Source: Paramarasmius palmivorus
Taxonomy: Eukaryota; Basidiomycota; Agaricomycetes; Agaricales; Marasmiaceae
Assembly (NCBI GenBank): GCA_037176845.1
Contig: JAYKXP010000181.1
Span: 20,868-84,867 of the forward strand
DNA length: 64,000 nucleotides
Direction: 5' to 3'
The notes beneath the pieces were generated by a model. The model had not been told where the DNA came from. It worked only from the letters and a program-made list of their open reading frames with translations, and did no database searches. This document shows positions 21,068 through 30,933 of the stretch, in pieces (within the stretch, counting starts at the first letter, position 1; the number at the start of each line of letters is the position of its first letter). The position numbers were made by a program, and so were the translations under genes.

Positions 21068-22838
21068 ATGCTCCTCCTTTATGCTCTCGCAAGACCTATC
21101 TTCTCAAACACGGGGCCCTCGTCAGCGGGTAACTCTACCGTATTCGATCCGGTTACTGGCGAATGCAACGACATCCACGGATGCAGGACGGCGCCTCAGA
21201 TACTGTGGAACTGTCTCTCGGTGATCTTCATTTGTACATGGGTCGCTATTCATCCGAATGTCCCGCATGTCAAAGCGCACCGAGCAGTGGTGTTGTTTTG
21301 TAATGGCTTGCTGATGGTTCTGGCTATGCTTGCGCCGGAACTGATTATATTGTGGGCGATAAGGCAGCGGTATTCTGCTGAAGCGGTTGCGGAGAAATAT
21401 AAGAGTGAGAACCCTGTATTTCGTAGGATCGATAGTGGCTGAGTCGTTTCTAGAGTATGGTTGGGGGATGGCCCATGGGTTTCTGGTGATTATGGGAGGT
21501 TTCGCACTTTACGATGGTGATGAATTTCAGAGTTATCTATGGAATGACTCTAACGATGATGTCAACTCGGACATGGTCGAAATAATCCGTGGGTATCACC
21601 AAAAAAGTCGAGCCAATAATATAGAGCTTGATGTGCAAGTCAATACGCAGATTGAGGAGTTGAAGCGCAAAGAGGAGGATGCAGATCCCATGCCAGAGAC
21701 AGACGAGACGTGTTTAATTACAGGGCCCAAACCGGAAGATCGCGCTGAATCTGAGAAGTCGGTGAGAAAGCTTCTCCACTGCATAACATACCCAGCCTAA
21801 TCCTATTACCAGAACACACAAAGATCTTCGACTTTAATGCTGGAATATCTACTCCAAAATGGCAACATCCGAACCACAGAGGACGAAATCATGGACAACC
21901 TCAGCCACAGCGACTCCATCACAAAAATTATTGCAGTCATCCAGACTGCATGGTTCCTACTCCAAGTCGGAGCTCGTGCAGTAGAAGGACTAGCCATCAC
22001 CGAACTCGAAATCATCACGGTTGGCTTTGCGGTGCTGAACTTTGGCACGTATTTCTTGTGGTGGAATAAACCACTTCGAGTTAGGCATCCTGTACGTGTC
22101 TACTGGCGTCAACAGGAGATAGAAGCAAAAGGGGACGGGAAGAGTAGCACAGAGGGATGGATGGCCAAGGCTCAGGAGTTTGTTGTGGGAGTTTGGGATT
22201 CAGTCCGAGAGGCATCTGTCGAATTTGGGAGATCAATGGTGGTTGTTTTCAACTTCCTTAAAAATCCATTTGAAGGTGACCCCCAGTTGAACGACAACAG
22301 TCTCCCAGATATCAATTGGATCACACTACTGCAACTTATCGGCCTTCCGTTTCTGGTGGTGCTTCGCCTAATTATGGCATCTATAGGCATTATCGCAGAT
22401 GACAATGACAAGTATATGGCATTCGTCATCAACTCTTCCAGGCTGAAAAAGGAATCATTCACCCTGTACATCCTCGTTTATGGCCTCACAACTCTCTTTG
22501 GCGCCATCCACTGCATCCCATGGAATTTTCAATTTGCAACACATATGGAACAGTTGCTCTGGCGTATTTCGGCTGGTGGGCTCGTTGTTTTGCCTATCGG
22601 ATTAGCTGTCATCTTCATTATCCTTTTGCCGATTGAGGCTTTGGTCGATTGGTGTGGGGGGAACGGTCAAATGTCTTTTGGTGTTTTGGTTGCAGCCTTT
22701 GACATATTCCTGCTTCCCATTGCGTACTTCGTCGCCCGGGTCATCCTCATAGTCCTTGCCATCATGGAACTGCGAAACCTTCCCCAGAGCGCATACCAGA
22801 CCGTACAATGGACCACTTTCATTCCCCACATTGGTTAA
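21068..22838 (+). CDS. Polytopic membrane-protein paralog M2
   Basis: Intact three-exon copy: 21068-21404, 21454-21761 and 21813-22838, with introns of 49 and 51 nt and 556 aa in all. The N-terminus MLLLYALARP is hydrophobic, followed by a likely lumenal segment with Cys33/Cys39. Hydrophobic segments lie at about 45-62 and 73-97, a YGWGMAHGFLVIMGG block at ~114-128, a charged ~75-residue loop at the end of exon 2, then LAITELEIITVGFAVLN at ~275-291. A variable charged loop follows (QQEIEAKGDGKSS...), then four more hydrophobic stretches ending MELRNLP. The family is widespread and expanded in Agaricomycetes with no known function. Exons 2-3 up to the variable loop are nearly identical to M1, whereas the 3' end is nearly identical to M4. 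Confidence 0.82.
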
Positions 22839-23500
22839 ACATACTTTAGATCTTCTTCCTCTTTCGCTTTTCCTGGCTCAACTATTTCTGTACATTCTCT
22901 GATGTGTACATTCAACGTATTTGTCTTGTCATCCTGTTCTTATTCCCACGTACCGAGGCTTACTGCTACTGTTGTGATCAAATACTCGTACACATCTATT
23001 CTCCTCATAGTAGCGACCTGGAGTCGCACGTCATGCGTGCATGTTTACGTCCTAGTCACTGGAGTCTGAGCTTCTGAATTATTGCATCTTGGCCCGACTT
23101 GGTGTCAAAAAAAATCGGTTACTTGAGGTTAAGCAACCGTTATACGCAGCAGATGTGAAGGCGACAGACATCAGCACCTTAACTGTCTCAGTGTGGATAG
23201 TCTAGTCGCTGAGATCATTGAGTGTTTGAAGATGAAGACGCGATCTAAAAACGTTAAGAACAGTGGCCGTAGCGTGTGAAGTGAGGGCATTTTGCTGTCG
23301 TTGTTTGTCCGGGGAATTTTGTAAGAGACTGCAAAAGGGATTTTACAACTTGGAGACCTTGATGCCGGGGTTATGGCTTGTAGAGCAGGAACGACGAGGG
23401 ATCGCTATCAGTGATAAGATGGGCCTTTTTCAGGGCTCGGCCATCCCGGCGTTTGTTGGAACGTCGGCCCGACCGCCGGTGCTTCGATTCCTCGGGGAAG
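22839..23500. repeat. 3' flank of M2 and left part of kinase-upstream-like block
   Basis: 22839-23080 resembles the 3' flanks of M1 and M4. About 23220-23508 resembles the block at 2880-3190. No gene. It is interrupted at 23508 by the KDZ element. Confidence 0.6.
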
Positions 23501-23508
23501 GGAGTTAT
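23501..23508. repeat. Left 8-bp target-site duplication of the KDZ element (GGAGTTAT)
   Basis: GGAGTTAT recurs at 30076-30083. Uninterrupted sister units read GGGAGTTATGGGAAAGGAAGG at this point (e.g. 3173 on and 57954 on). Confidence 0.88.
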
Positions 23509-23527
23509 CAGATTATCCGAATAGGTG

Positions 23528-23665
23528 GGAGGCCGAGCCTCCGACCCTCCGAACTCCGAACTCCGAGCTCCGAGCCCAGGTTGGGAGTCCGAGCATCGTC
23601 TGGGAGTCCGAGCATGCAGTAGGAATCCGAACATAAGTGTAGGATTCCGAGCATAGATATTTTAC
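23528..23665. repeat. TCCGA-rich minisatellite at the left KDZ end
   Basis: Irregular array of (C)TCCGAAC/TCCGAGC units, then longer units GGGAGTCCGAGCAT and GGAATCCGAACAT. It probably serves as subterminal repeats of the element. Confidence 0.7.
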
Positions 23666-23792
23666 TCTTTGTATTTTTTTTTGCTACTTGAAATGCCTGT
23701 TAAAAGCTTCGTCAAGATGGTGACCGACGTGTTTTCTGATTGTTGCACTGAAAGTAAGATAAGAAAGATAAGATAACATTGTATCTTCTACC

Positions 23793-25998
23793 ATGACACC
23801 AACCATCGCAGAACTTGCCGCCAGCCTGGCACAAAGAGCCTCACATATTCTCATAACCCAAATCACCGCTTTCATTTCCATATGTTCTCGAATCCGTCCC
23901 AACATCCTGATGGTCTACCCCTCCAGCCAACCATTAGACGAACCGCCTGTTATCCTGGATCAGAATGCGCGTACCTTCCTTCAGAGAACATGCAATTTCG
24001 AAGCTGTAGAAGACATTGAAGCTTGCTGGGATGCGCTGAAAGACATCATCTGGCATGAAGATGAAATGGTTAGGCGGGTTTGGGATGATCGCGCACTACA
24101 TACAACATTTAGAGATGCAGGCCAGTCCTCATTCCGTATGTATTCAGACTGTTTCTGGTTTCTATTTTTTCCTAACTATCACTTTAGCCTCACCCACAAG
24201 TCTATGGCCACCCACTTTGGTTTGCATTAACCCTGACTGCCCATATGTGAAAGAGAACAAGCCATACAAGCTGCAACGAGCATCGGAACTAAAAGGCTAC
24301 ATCTACACCCTTGCACATGGACCTCTACCTATTCGTTATCATCACATCAAATGTGAAGGTGCGTTCTCCTCTCTTTGGCTTTCTCCTGTCCTCAAATTCC
24401 TCTTCAGCATGCCGAACATCGTATCATCCAGACTACTTTGTCCCAGCAAAGACGCAGCTCCGCTATTATTACTACAACTTGCCAGCCCCTTCCTTCTTGC
24501 AGGACGATCCACCGTTCTATTATACCACTATTCCCGAAGTCATTCAAGTTTCAGAGCACCGATTCATCGAGACACAGCTCATGAGGCACTGGAGATTAAC
24601 CATGAAGGCGAAGTAAGAATACTACATTCACCCAACCATATTCATCTCACTGACACTTGCTACACAGTGTATCTGGATCCAATATCGCCTCTATCTACTC
24701 ACAGACCTATACCAACAATTTTGTGCTCCCGTCCTGGCCCATAAAGCCGCTTCTCACTGCCGAGCATGTGTACGATGGTTTCAAGATCCTTTCACTGTTG
24801 GAGTTCTACAAGGCCCATTCCTCTCACTTGGTTGTTCCTGACGGACTTCAGGCTGACCGTTTTACTGTCGCAATGGCCCGTGTTAACAAGTTCATTCACA
24901 TGCATGGCCAGCCAGAAATCAACCACCAATGCAAGGGGTGCGTTCGCGAGTACGAGGAGAGGGATGGACTCGTCAAACAGGTGTTTTGTGTGGTCTGTGA
25001 TGGGATAACCATTGGACGTCCCACTTGTGGCGTAGCTGGTTGCACAGAGAACCTTCGCAGCCCTAGGAACATGTATTGTGACTTGCACGAAGACTGGAAC
25101 CATCTCTGCAGCATTGTCGGGTGTCAAACACGTGCAGAAGCTGGCTTTCGAACCTGCACTGAGCCGACACATCGGTCATTGGAGGAGAAGTATACCCAGA
25201 AGGCGAAAGCCTGCTTTCAGTTGAGGCAGCGATCAGAGAAGCATCAACGAGATAAGGAGGCTCGGGAGGCTAGAGAGGCGCTCAGTGAAAATGCTGAGCT
25301 TGACCTGGGAAATGATGGGCTTTTCGAAGGTGAAAGGGCAAGCACAGAGTCGCCGGACAAGAAACTTCGTGCTCAGTTTGCTCGCAAGAAAACGCACAAT
25401 GAGCAATTCATTTTTGGTGCATGTGGCATGATCCTTGCCCGTCAAACGTTTCCTCATTCAGAAGCAATCTCTCTTGTAGCAGTACGTCTTTGTTTTTCTT
25501 TTTCCGCTATGAACACTGATACCAATCTTGCCTCCTCAGATCCTGTTCTACCTCACGTTCCTTGGACGCCGCATTCCCAACTTTTTTGTCTTTGACGCGA
25601 ACTGCATACTCTCGGCTCATGTGCGTAATCACAAGGACAAGTCTATATGAAACATCTTCGCAAAAGTGGGTCTTCCTGTAGATGTCTTCCACTTCAAGTC
25701 CAAGCACAAGACGACCGACAATTACTGCCAGACAAATTGCAATCCAGTCAACTTTCCGGAGCTTCTCAAGGAAGACGGACAGTCCTGGTACTTCAACACC
25801 TCAATCGCAGAACAGAAGAACGCGTGGATTGGCAAGTTTCTCCCTGTGGTAAGGGAGATGGGTGCAGTGTTCTACGAATTCTTTCTGAACATGATGGTCT
25901 TTCTACATAACGAAGCGCAGAAGGAGAAGCTCACGAAGGACGGCATGGAACCTGGCTATTGGCAGACTCGTGATTTCAAGGCTTTCTCTCAGATGTAG
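23793..25998 (+). pseudogene. KDZ transposase with CxC5 and CxC6 cysteine clusters, one in-frame stop
   Basis: Starts MTPTIAELAASLAQRA. Exons join across introns near 24137-24188, 24360-24410, 24613-24667 and 25481-25539. The CxC5 cluster is CINPDCPYVKENKP with a later YYYYNLPAPSF-containing segment; the CxC6 cluster is CDGITIGRPTCGVAGC followed by MYCDLHEDWNHLCSIVGC and GFRTCTEPTHR. Both are known to accompany KDZ transposases. The catalytic core is seen as FVFDANCILSAH, LPVDVFHFKSKHKTTDNYC, CNPVNFPELL and SIAEQKNAWIGKFLPVVREM (catalytic Glu in EQ-N-W). Between HKDKSI and NIFAKVGLPVDV, TGA at 25648-25650 interrupts an otherwise continuous frame. No intron I tried removes it in frame, so the protein is probably truncated before the second catalytic block. 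Confidence 0.78.
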
Positions 25999-26563
25999 AT
26001 TCAGTTGTTTGACTGCAGTAGTATCTGGTAATAGAATCAAAGGAATAACACAGTCTTTTTCAGAATGTATGACCAGTGAGGGACGAGTGCTTGAGCGCTA
26101 ATGTAAGACTATATAGCCAGTCCTATGCTTCCTTCTCTTTTACTTCAACCATGACCATCTCTTTCTTTTACGACCCAGTAACTTCTCTTTTCTCAGGTAT
26201 GGTCCATCACATTGTCTCTATTCTGTTTACTAACCACTTGTGTCAGTATCTTATAACCACCCTCAGGTTTAACGGGTATCGCCTAATACACAGCAGCGAT
26301 TCGCATTTCGCCAGCCCTCTTGTGACAACTTTTATATTGTGGCTTTAGGTGTGTGGCTTCCTCAGCTGCCTCTATGATATCTACTGAACCATATCAAGTA
26401 CAGTATCTTATAATCGCCCGAGTCGTTCGCCTAATACACATATCTCGCTCGACATTTTGTGACAACTATTAGTTTTTTCGTGGTTCAAGGTGTGTGATTG
26501 AGGTTTATATCTCTTGAAATGCACTAAATGTATAGTCGCCTTTCCTCAGTCTTCTCATCTATC
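25999..26563. other. Intergenic stretch within the KDZ element
   Basis: About 560 bp, AT-rich and without a gene. Two related segments around 26240-26350 and 26395-26495 (TATCTTATAA...CGCCTAATACACA...TTGTGACAACT) form an imperfect direct repeat, probably in the promoter of the following gene. Confidence 0.55.
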
Positions 26564-28816
26564 ATGTCAGAGCCGTCGAACAAGGTTAATCCAGCCTGGA
26601 AGGTGGTAATTGACGACAACCGCGAATGGATACCTTGCCCTTGTCCCAAGTGTCCATCAGGTACTCTACGTCCCATCAAGGAATGCGTACGTGGACAGGA
26701 GGCTCATATTGGCAACTTTTTCGCCCTTTGTCAAGTGCAACACGCCGACGGCACTTATTGCCAGGAATGGTTGTGGAAGTATCTCTTAGAGAAAACCCCT
26801 TCACCAGTCGCTACTCGTACACGTCAAAGGAGCAACAATCCTGACCCCACCGCTTCTTCCACCACTATACGAGATCCTGCTAAGCGCCCCAACATCGCTG
26901 TTGCCTGTCCTGGATGTGGCCGTCGCGGCAATGCACACTGCACACACATATCTTGTCTTCAATGCTGCCAGAAGGCAGTCGGTAGTGGGGCTGCTACATG
27001 CTGTGTAGCCAGCCACCGTGTTCCCTCTCATATCCTCAATCCGTCTCTTATACCGCCAACCTCAATCACCTCTACAGTACCAACCTCTATCCCAGCTCGT
27101 ACACCTCTTAACAATGTTGAAAACAGTACAGAGCACCCTTCTACCACATCTGCTATTCCATCTCCGTCCTTCTTCAATCTCGTTCCAGAAGATGCTGTTG
27201 TGGGATCCCGACACGATGCTGAATCTGTTCGTAAGGCTCAACGTGACAAGGAGAAGGCTGCGAAGGAAGCAAGTGCCGCTTTGCAGAGTACCGTGTTTGC
27301 CTATGTCTTTGTATGCTTTCTTTACTGTTTTCAGTTACTCATCTGACTGCTCTTTCTTTTATAGGATCCCAACGTCGAGGAACCATCTATCTCTCAGCTT
27401 CAGGGATGTACAACAGCCGATTCAGTCACACTTTCTATTGAGGTCTTAGAGCGTCTGCGCGTAGACGTGAATGACTTTTCCATTTATCACCCTGCCATTC
27501 GTCAATGGGTGCTCGGAGGGATTGGTGACGTCATTGATGTTGGACCAGGCTCTGTTCGTGTTAGGGATAGGCCTGCACTGTTGGTTTGCAGAGGGAGCAA
27601 CACTAGAAACCTTAAAGGCCTTGACAACATCCTCCAAACCCCACAAACCTCTCTTCTCTCACCTGAGCAGAGCTTAGCCAATCGTCGCCGTGGTTTAGTG
27701 CATGACCTTCAGCGTCGTTACACCTCTCAGCAACCTTCCATTTCTCCTCCTCCTTATGCCTCCCAGCAGAAGCCCCACACTCCCAAACGTGAATACCTCC
27801 GATCCTCTACCTCTCCACCTTCGCCTACAGACGGCCATAAACGCGCGAAACCAGCAGTAACAGCGGATAAGGAGAATGAGCACAAGAATGGGCCTTCGAT
27901 CTATCAGGTCATGGGTATTACACCAGCACCAACCGATTCTGCTACATCTCAACAGGACAAGAAAGGAAAGTGCCGTGCAGTTCCGCTATTGACCAGTTCT
28001 CCCATTATCATCTCGGACGACTCTGACTCTACCCCAGTTCCCACCTCCTCCACTCAGATCTCTTTACACAGTTCTGGTGGAAGCCCTATTCAACGTTTCG
28101 CCCTTTCTTCAGCTCCATCTACCTCCATGTCAAAGATAGCAATCGAACCTACTGATTCCTCCTCCACGAACCTGCCTTCGCTACAGCCATCCGGATCTGC
28201 AAGAGCCCCCGTGAACCACATGGTTGCACCAGGTGTCCGCGATGACTACGACGATGACCGTGGTACTTTGGACATCGCTGCTATACGTCCTGATGTACCC
28301 CTTCTCCCCATCAATGCAAAGAACCCATGGGTTGAGCCCACTCCTGGCGTTAGCAAGTGGCCTGGTGACTGGCCTGTTCAGGACATTGTCATTGGGTTTT
28401 ACAAGATGAAGTTGGCACGTCGGAAGCGTGGTGAAAATGCCGTACGTGACACATGGGAGAGTGAATTTCCTGGTGTTCCCTGGCGCAGTGAAACCGTGTA
28501 TGGTCATCGTCGGCGGTGGATTGCTGCACAACAGCGCTTTCGGGACAACTTCTATCAGGGTGCTCATAATGATGCTACCAAGTTGTGGAAGTACTTTATG
28601 CGTGAGGCACCTGATCCTTACCAGGCTATCCGCAGGCAAAAGAGGCAGGAGAAGTCAGCCCGAGAGCAAGCTGAGAGGGAGGCAGCAGCCAGGTCATCCT
28701 CGGTCTGTGTTGAGGGCCTCTCTGATTACTCTGACGACTCCACTGCATCAATGAAGGCCCAGAGAAGAGAGTACCGGGCTCTGAAGAGGCAGTTGAAGAA
28801 GAAAGGGCAAGCGTAA
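26564..28816 (+). CDS. KDZ accessory protein with GRF-like zinc finger and Cys-rich cluster
   Basis: Two exons, 26564-27310 and 27365-28816 (phase 0, 54-nt intron), 732 aa. An upstream in-frame ATG at 26528 is possible; 26564 (MSEPSNKVNPAW) was preferred. At residues ~20-70 the order C-x-C, then RGQEAHIGNFFALC and CQEWLW matches GRF-type zinc fingers (Cys, Arg/Gly, Phe-x-x-Cys, Cys-x-x-W). A second cluster at ~115-155 has ACPGCGRRGNAHCTH, LQCCQKAV and TCCVASHRV. Then come a Glu/Lys-rich segment, a long Ser/Pro-rich disordered region with an IIISDDSDS acidic motif, and a C-terminal basic domain (KMKLARRKRGENAVRDTWESEF, read as two parts) ending in KRQLKKKGQA. GRF fingers bind nucleic acid and have been reported with KDZ elements, so a role in transposition is likely but inferred. 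Confidence 0.68.
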
Positions 28817-29024
28817 TCCATCCTTTTCCTTGCATCTCTTGACCTTCTCTTTTCTTGTGATACCTATATACTCGTTCGAAGCCTATATACTCCACATACA
28901 GTCTGCGACACCTCCACATACGAGAACAGTACTCAGTCTTATCAAGTAATTTGTAATTGTATAAATCGTCATGAAATCATGTGAATTCCGACTAGTGAAA
29001 CCTTGAACCATAACCACCACCACT

Positions 29025-29757
29025 ATGCCTCGGTCGTCTCGTATATTCACTCTTAGTCCTCCTCGCGCATTGCCTGTGCTGCAGTATACCTCTCCCCCAC
29101 GTCCTGCAATTCTCAGACAGCTCGAACACCAAGTCGCCAAGTACAAGAAGAAATGCGAAGTGGTGCATAATGAAGTAGAGGAGATCTGTGTGATGTTGGC
29201 TCTAAATACTACGGTAACACCGACTCCTTCACCCCAGGTGAATAGAGTACCGTTTTATCTGGTCAGCACGACGCTGACTGTCTTCTCAGGCCCAAGCAGA
29301 TGCTTCTGACTACTCGATGACGATAACAACACCACCACCACGGAAGCGTCAGCGTACCTCTACAGACCCTACTCCATCACATCATACCCATCTTCTGCAC
29401 AAGCTATCCTCGCAAAACACCCTTCAAACACCACCTCGCAAGAAGAGAAAGAGAACCTCAACTACTCTGCAAGCACGATCGCCGATGCTCATTCTACCAC
29501 ACTCCTCTATTCCTGCTCTCCTGCCTTCTGAAGGGAACAGCCATGCTGTAGACCGAGCTACTGATCAGGCTACCTATCTGGATGATCCTTTTTCGAGTCA
29601 GAGGGAAAGAGTTGACGAAGAGGAGTTCGATTGGCTTTTGGGAGCATCAAGAGCAGTTTTTGACGCAGGATGTGAGAGAGTAGGGAGCACAGAAGATCTT
29701 AACGATCCCCGTTACAGTGATAGCATTCTTGGAGGCGCATTCCTGACAGAGCTCTGA
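29025..29757 (+). CDS. Small basic coiled-coil protein of the KDZ element
   Basis: Two exons, about 29025-29237 and 29290-29757, joined by a GTGAAT...TTCTCAG intron; roughly 225 aa. It starts MPRSSRIFTLSPPRALPVLQ, then a short predicted coil (RQLEHQVAKYKKKCEVVHNE). Two basic patches (PPPRKRQRTS and PPRKKRKRTST) resemble nuclear localisation signals. The tail is acidic (DEEEFDWLLGASRAVFDAG). No known domain recognised. Same strand and element as the transposase, so probably a passenger or accessory protein. Confidence 0.5.
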
Positions 29758-30075
29758 ACAACCTTCGACCCTTTGACTCCCATGTGTGCGATACCACCTA
29801 CTTTGTATTCTCGGCTTCATTTCTCTGTGTTGTATTGGACTTCACTAGTTTTGTATCAAGTACACAGCGGTTATCAATTGGTAATGAAACTAGGATTTAT
29901 CAATGACTACTGCTGCGGAAATACACGTTGGTCTCCCAGCCATTTCGATCTTTGACCCACGAGATAGCATCATGATCTGTACTCAAGACGAAAGAAGCGC
30001 GAGTGCCCTCGAAGTGGCAGTTGAAGTGCGTAATTTCCCCCGAACGAAAAACCACTACGTCTCCACACCTGACCC
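29758..30075. other. Right subterminal region of the KDZ element, no gene seen
   Basis: About 320 bp from the last KDZ gene to the right target duplication. No recognisable motif. Confidence 0.5.
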
Positions 30076-30083
30076 GGAGTTAT
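30076..30083. repeat. Right 8-bp target-site duplication of the KDZ element
   Basis: GGAGTTAT, identical to 23501-23508; the sister-unit sequence resumes with GGGAAAG. Confidence 0.88.
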
Positions 30084-30816
30084 GGGAAAGCAAGGAGAAG
30101 ATGAGGTCCCCTAGACGACGCTCCGAGCTCCAACACATGAAGAACGGTGGAGCCTGTAGTTCGAGACGACTTCGATCGGTGTGTGCATGAGTGTTCCAGA
30201 AACGAGGAACTCAAAGGGAACAAAGCAAGGTGAGAAGAGATGGGGAAGATGCAGGGAAGGGCATTGCATATTGAATATTGAATAATGATAGATGTATTGA
30301 AACTCAGATTGACAGCGCGCGAGAACAGTTGTGGTATTGGAAGATGGAGGTCGTCTGACCAGTTGGCCGTGACAATGGTCTGCGAGAGTATCGGTTGGGT
30401 AGAGTGCCAGAAACATTCGTTGCTTTGTGGGATGTCACTCATAGATAGGTTGAACGTGCTGTGGGAGTCGTCGAGGAAGGCGCTGGGCGTGTGCTGGGAT
30501 CAAGTAAAGGAAAAGAGAACAGGAATAGGAAGGTACGGTGATCGGTTAGGCTGTTGAGCTGAAGTACGAAGGCGAGAGAAGAACCCAATTTGACGGATCC
30601 GAGGCGTTTCGGCATTATGGATTTCACGTGACTCGTTCCTTTTTCAAATCCTCGTTGACTTTTTTCATCGACCGCCCAGGCAAGTTTACCTTCCTTCCAT
30701 TCACCAACGACGACAACGCAGAAAAAGAAGAACTGCAGGCAATGTCACTACCATCTACGCCACCGTCCCTCAACACATCAACTGACTAACACGTGGCATC
30801 CCAATCGACACTCGCA
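30084..30816. repeat. Kinase-upstream-like block of unit 2
   Basis: Homologous to 57960-59214 (true kinase upstream region), 18031-18850 and 52620-53545, but more diverged. Its last part leads directly into a recognisable kinase start-codon relic. Confidence 0.65.
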
Positions 30817-30933
30817 ATGAGCTCTCCATCTCCAATCCCCTCCGAGCCTTTCCTAAAAGATCTGGCTCGTCTACCCGATAAATCAACACGTCCTCACCCT
30901 TTGCTCTATTTGAAAATCATTTTTACTCAATAA
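30817..30933 (+). pseudogene. Truncated 5' end of the group III histidine kinase gene (relic R2)
   Basis: ATG at 30817 opens a 38-codon frame beginning MSSPSPIPSEPFLKDLARL. The kinase at 59215 begins [18 protein letters not shown], so MSSPS, EPFL and the following spacing are shared. The flanking 5' sequence (CTGACTAACA...ATCGACACTCGCAATGAGCT) also aligns with the kinase 5'UTR. The frame ends at TAA 30931-30933 and nothing after it resembles the kinase. Confidence 0.7.

Larger units (their letters stand above)
23509..30075 (+). mobile_element. 6.6-kb KDZ (Kyakuja-Dileera-Zisupton) DNA transposon
   Basis: Insertion defined by comparison with sister units and by the 8-bp duplication, the size reported for Zisupton-type elements. 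It carries a CxC5-CxC6-KDZ transposase (23793-25998), a GRF-finger protein (26564-28816) and a small basic protein (29025-29757), all on the + strand. I could not find convincing terminal inverted repeats; the left end starts CAGATTATCCGAATAGG and the right end finishes CTCCACACCTGACCC. Confidence 0.82.

Noticed and set aside
23528..23665. CRISPR-like array
   Set aside because: Units are short, irregular and without unique spacers; a eukaryotic minisatellite in a transposon end is the better reading.
25618..25670. Intron that would remove the TGA at 25648
   Set aside because: The only plausible GT...AG pair (GTGCGT...AAAAG, 46 nt) puts the following conserved PVDVFHF segment out of frame.
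23509..30075. Terminal inverted repeats for the KDZ element
   Set aside because: The first and last ~60 bp were compared in both orientations; no match longer than a few bases was found.
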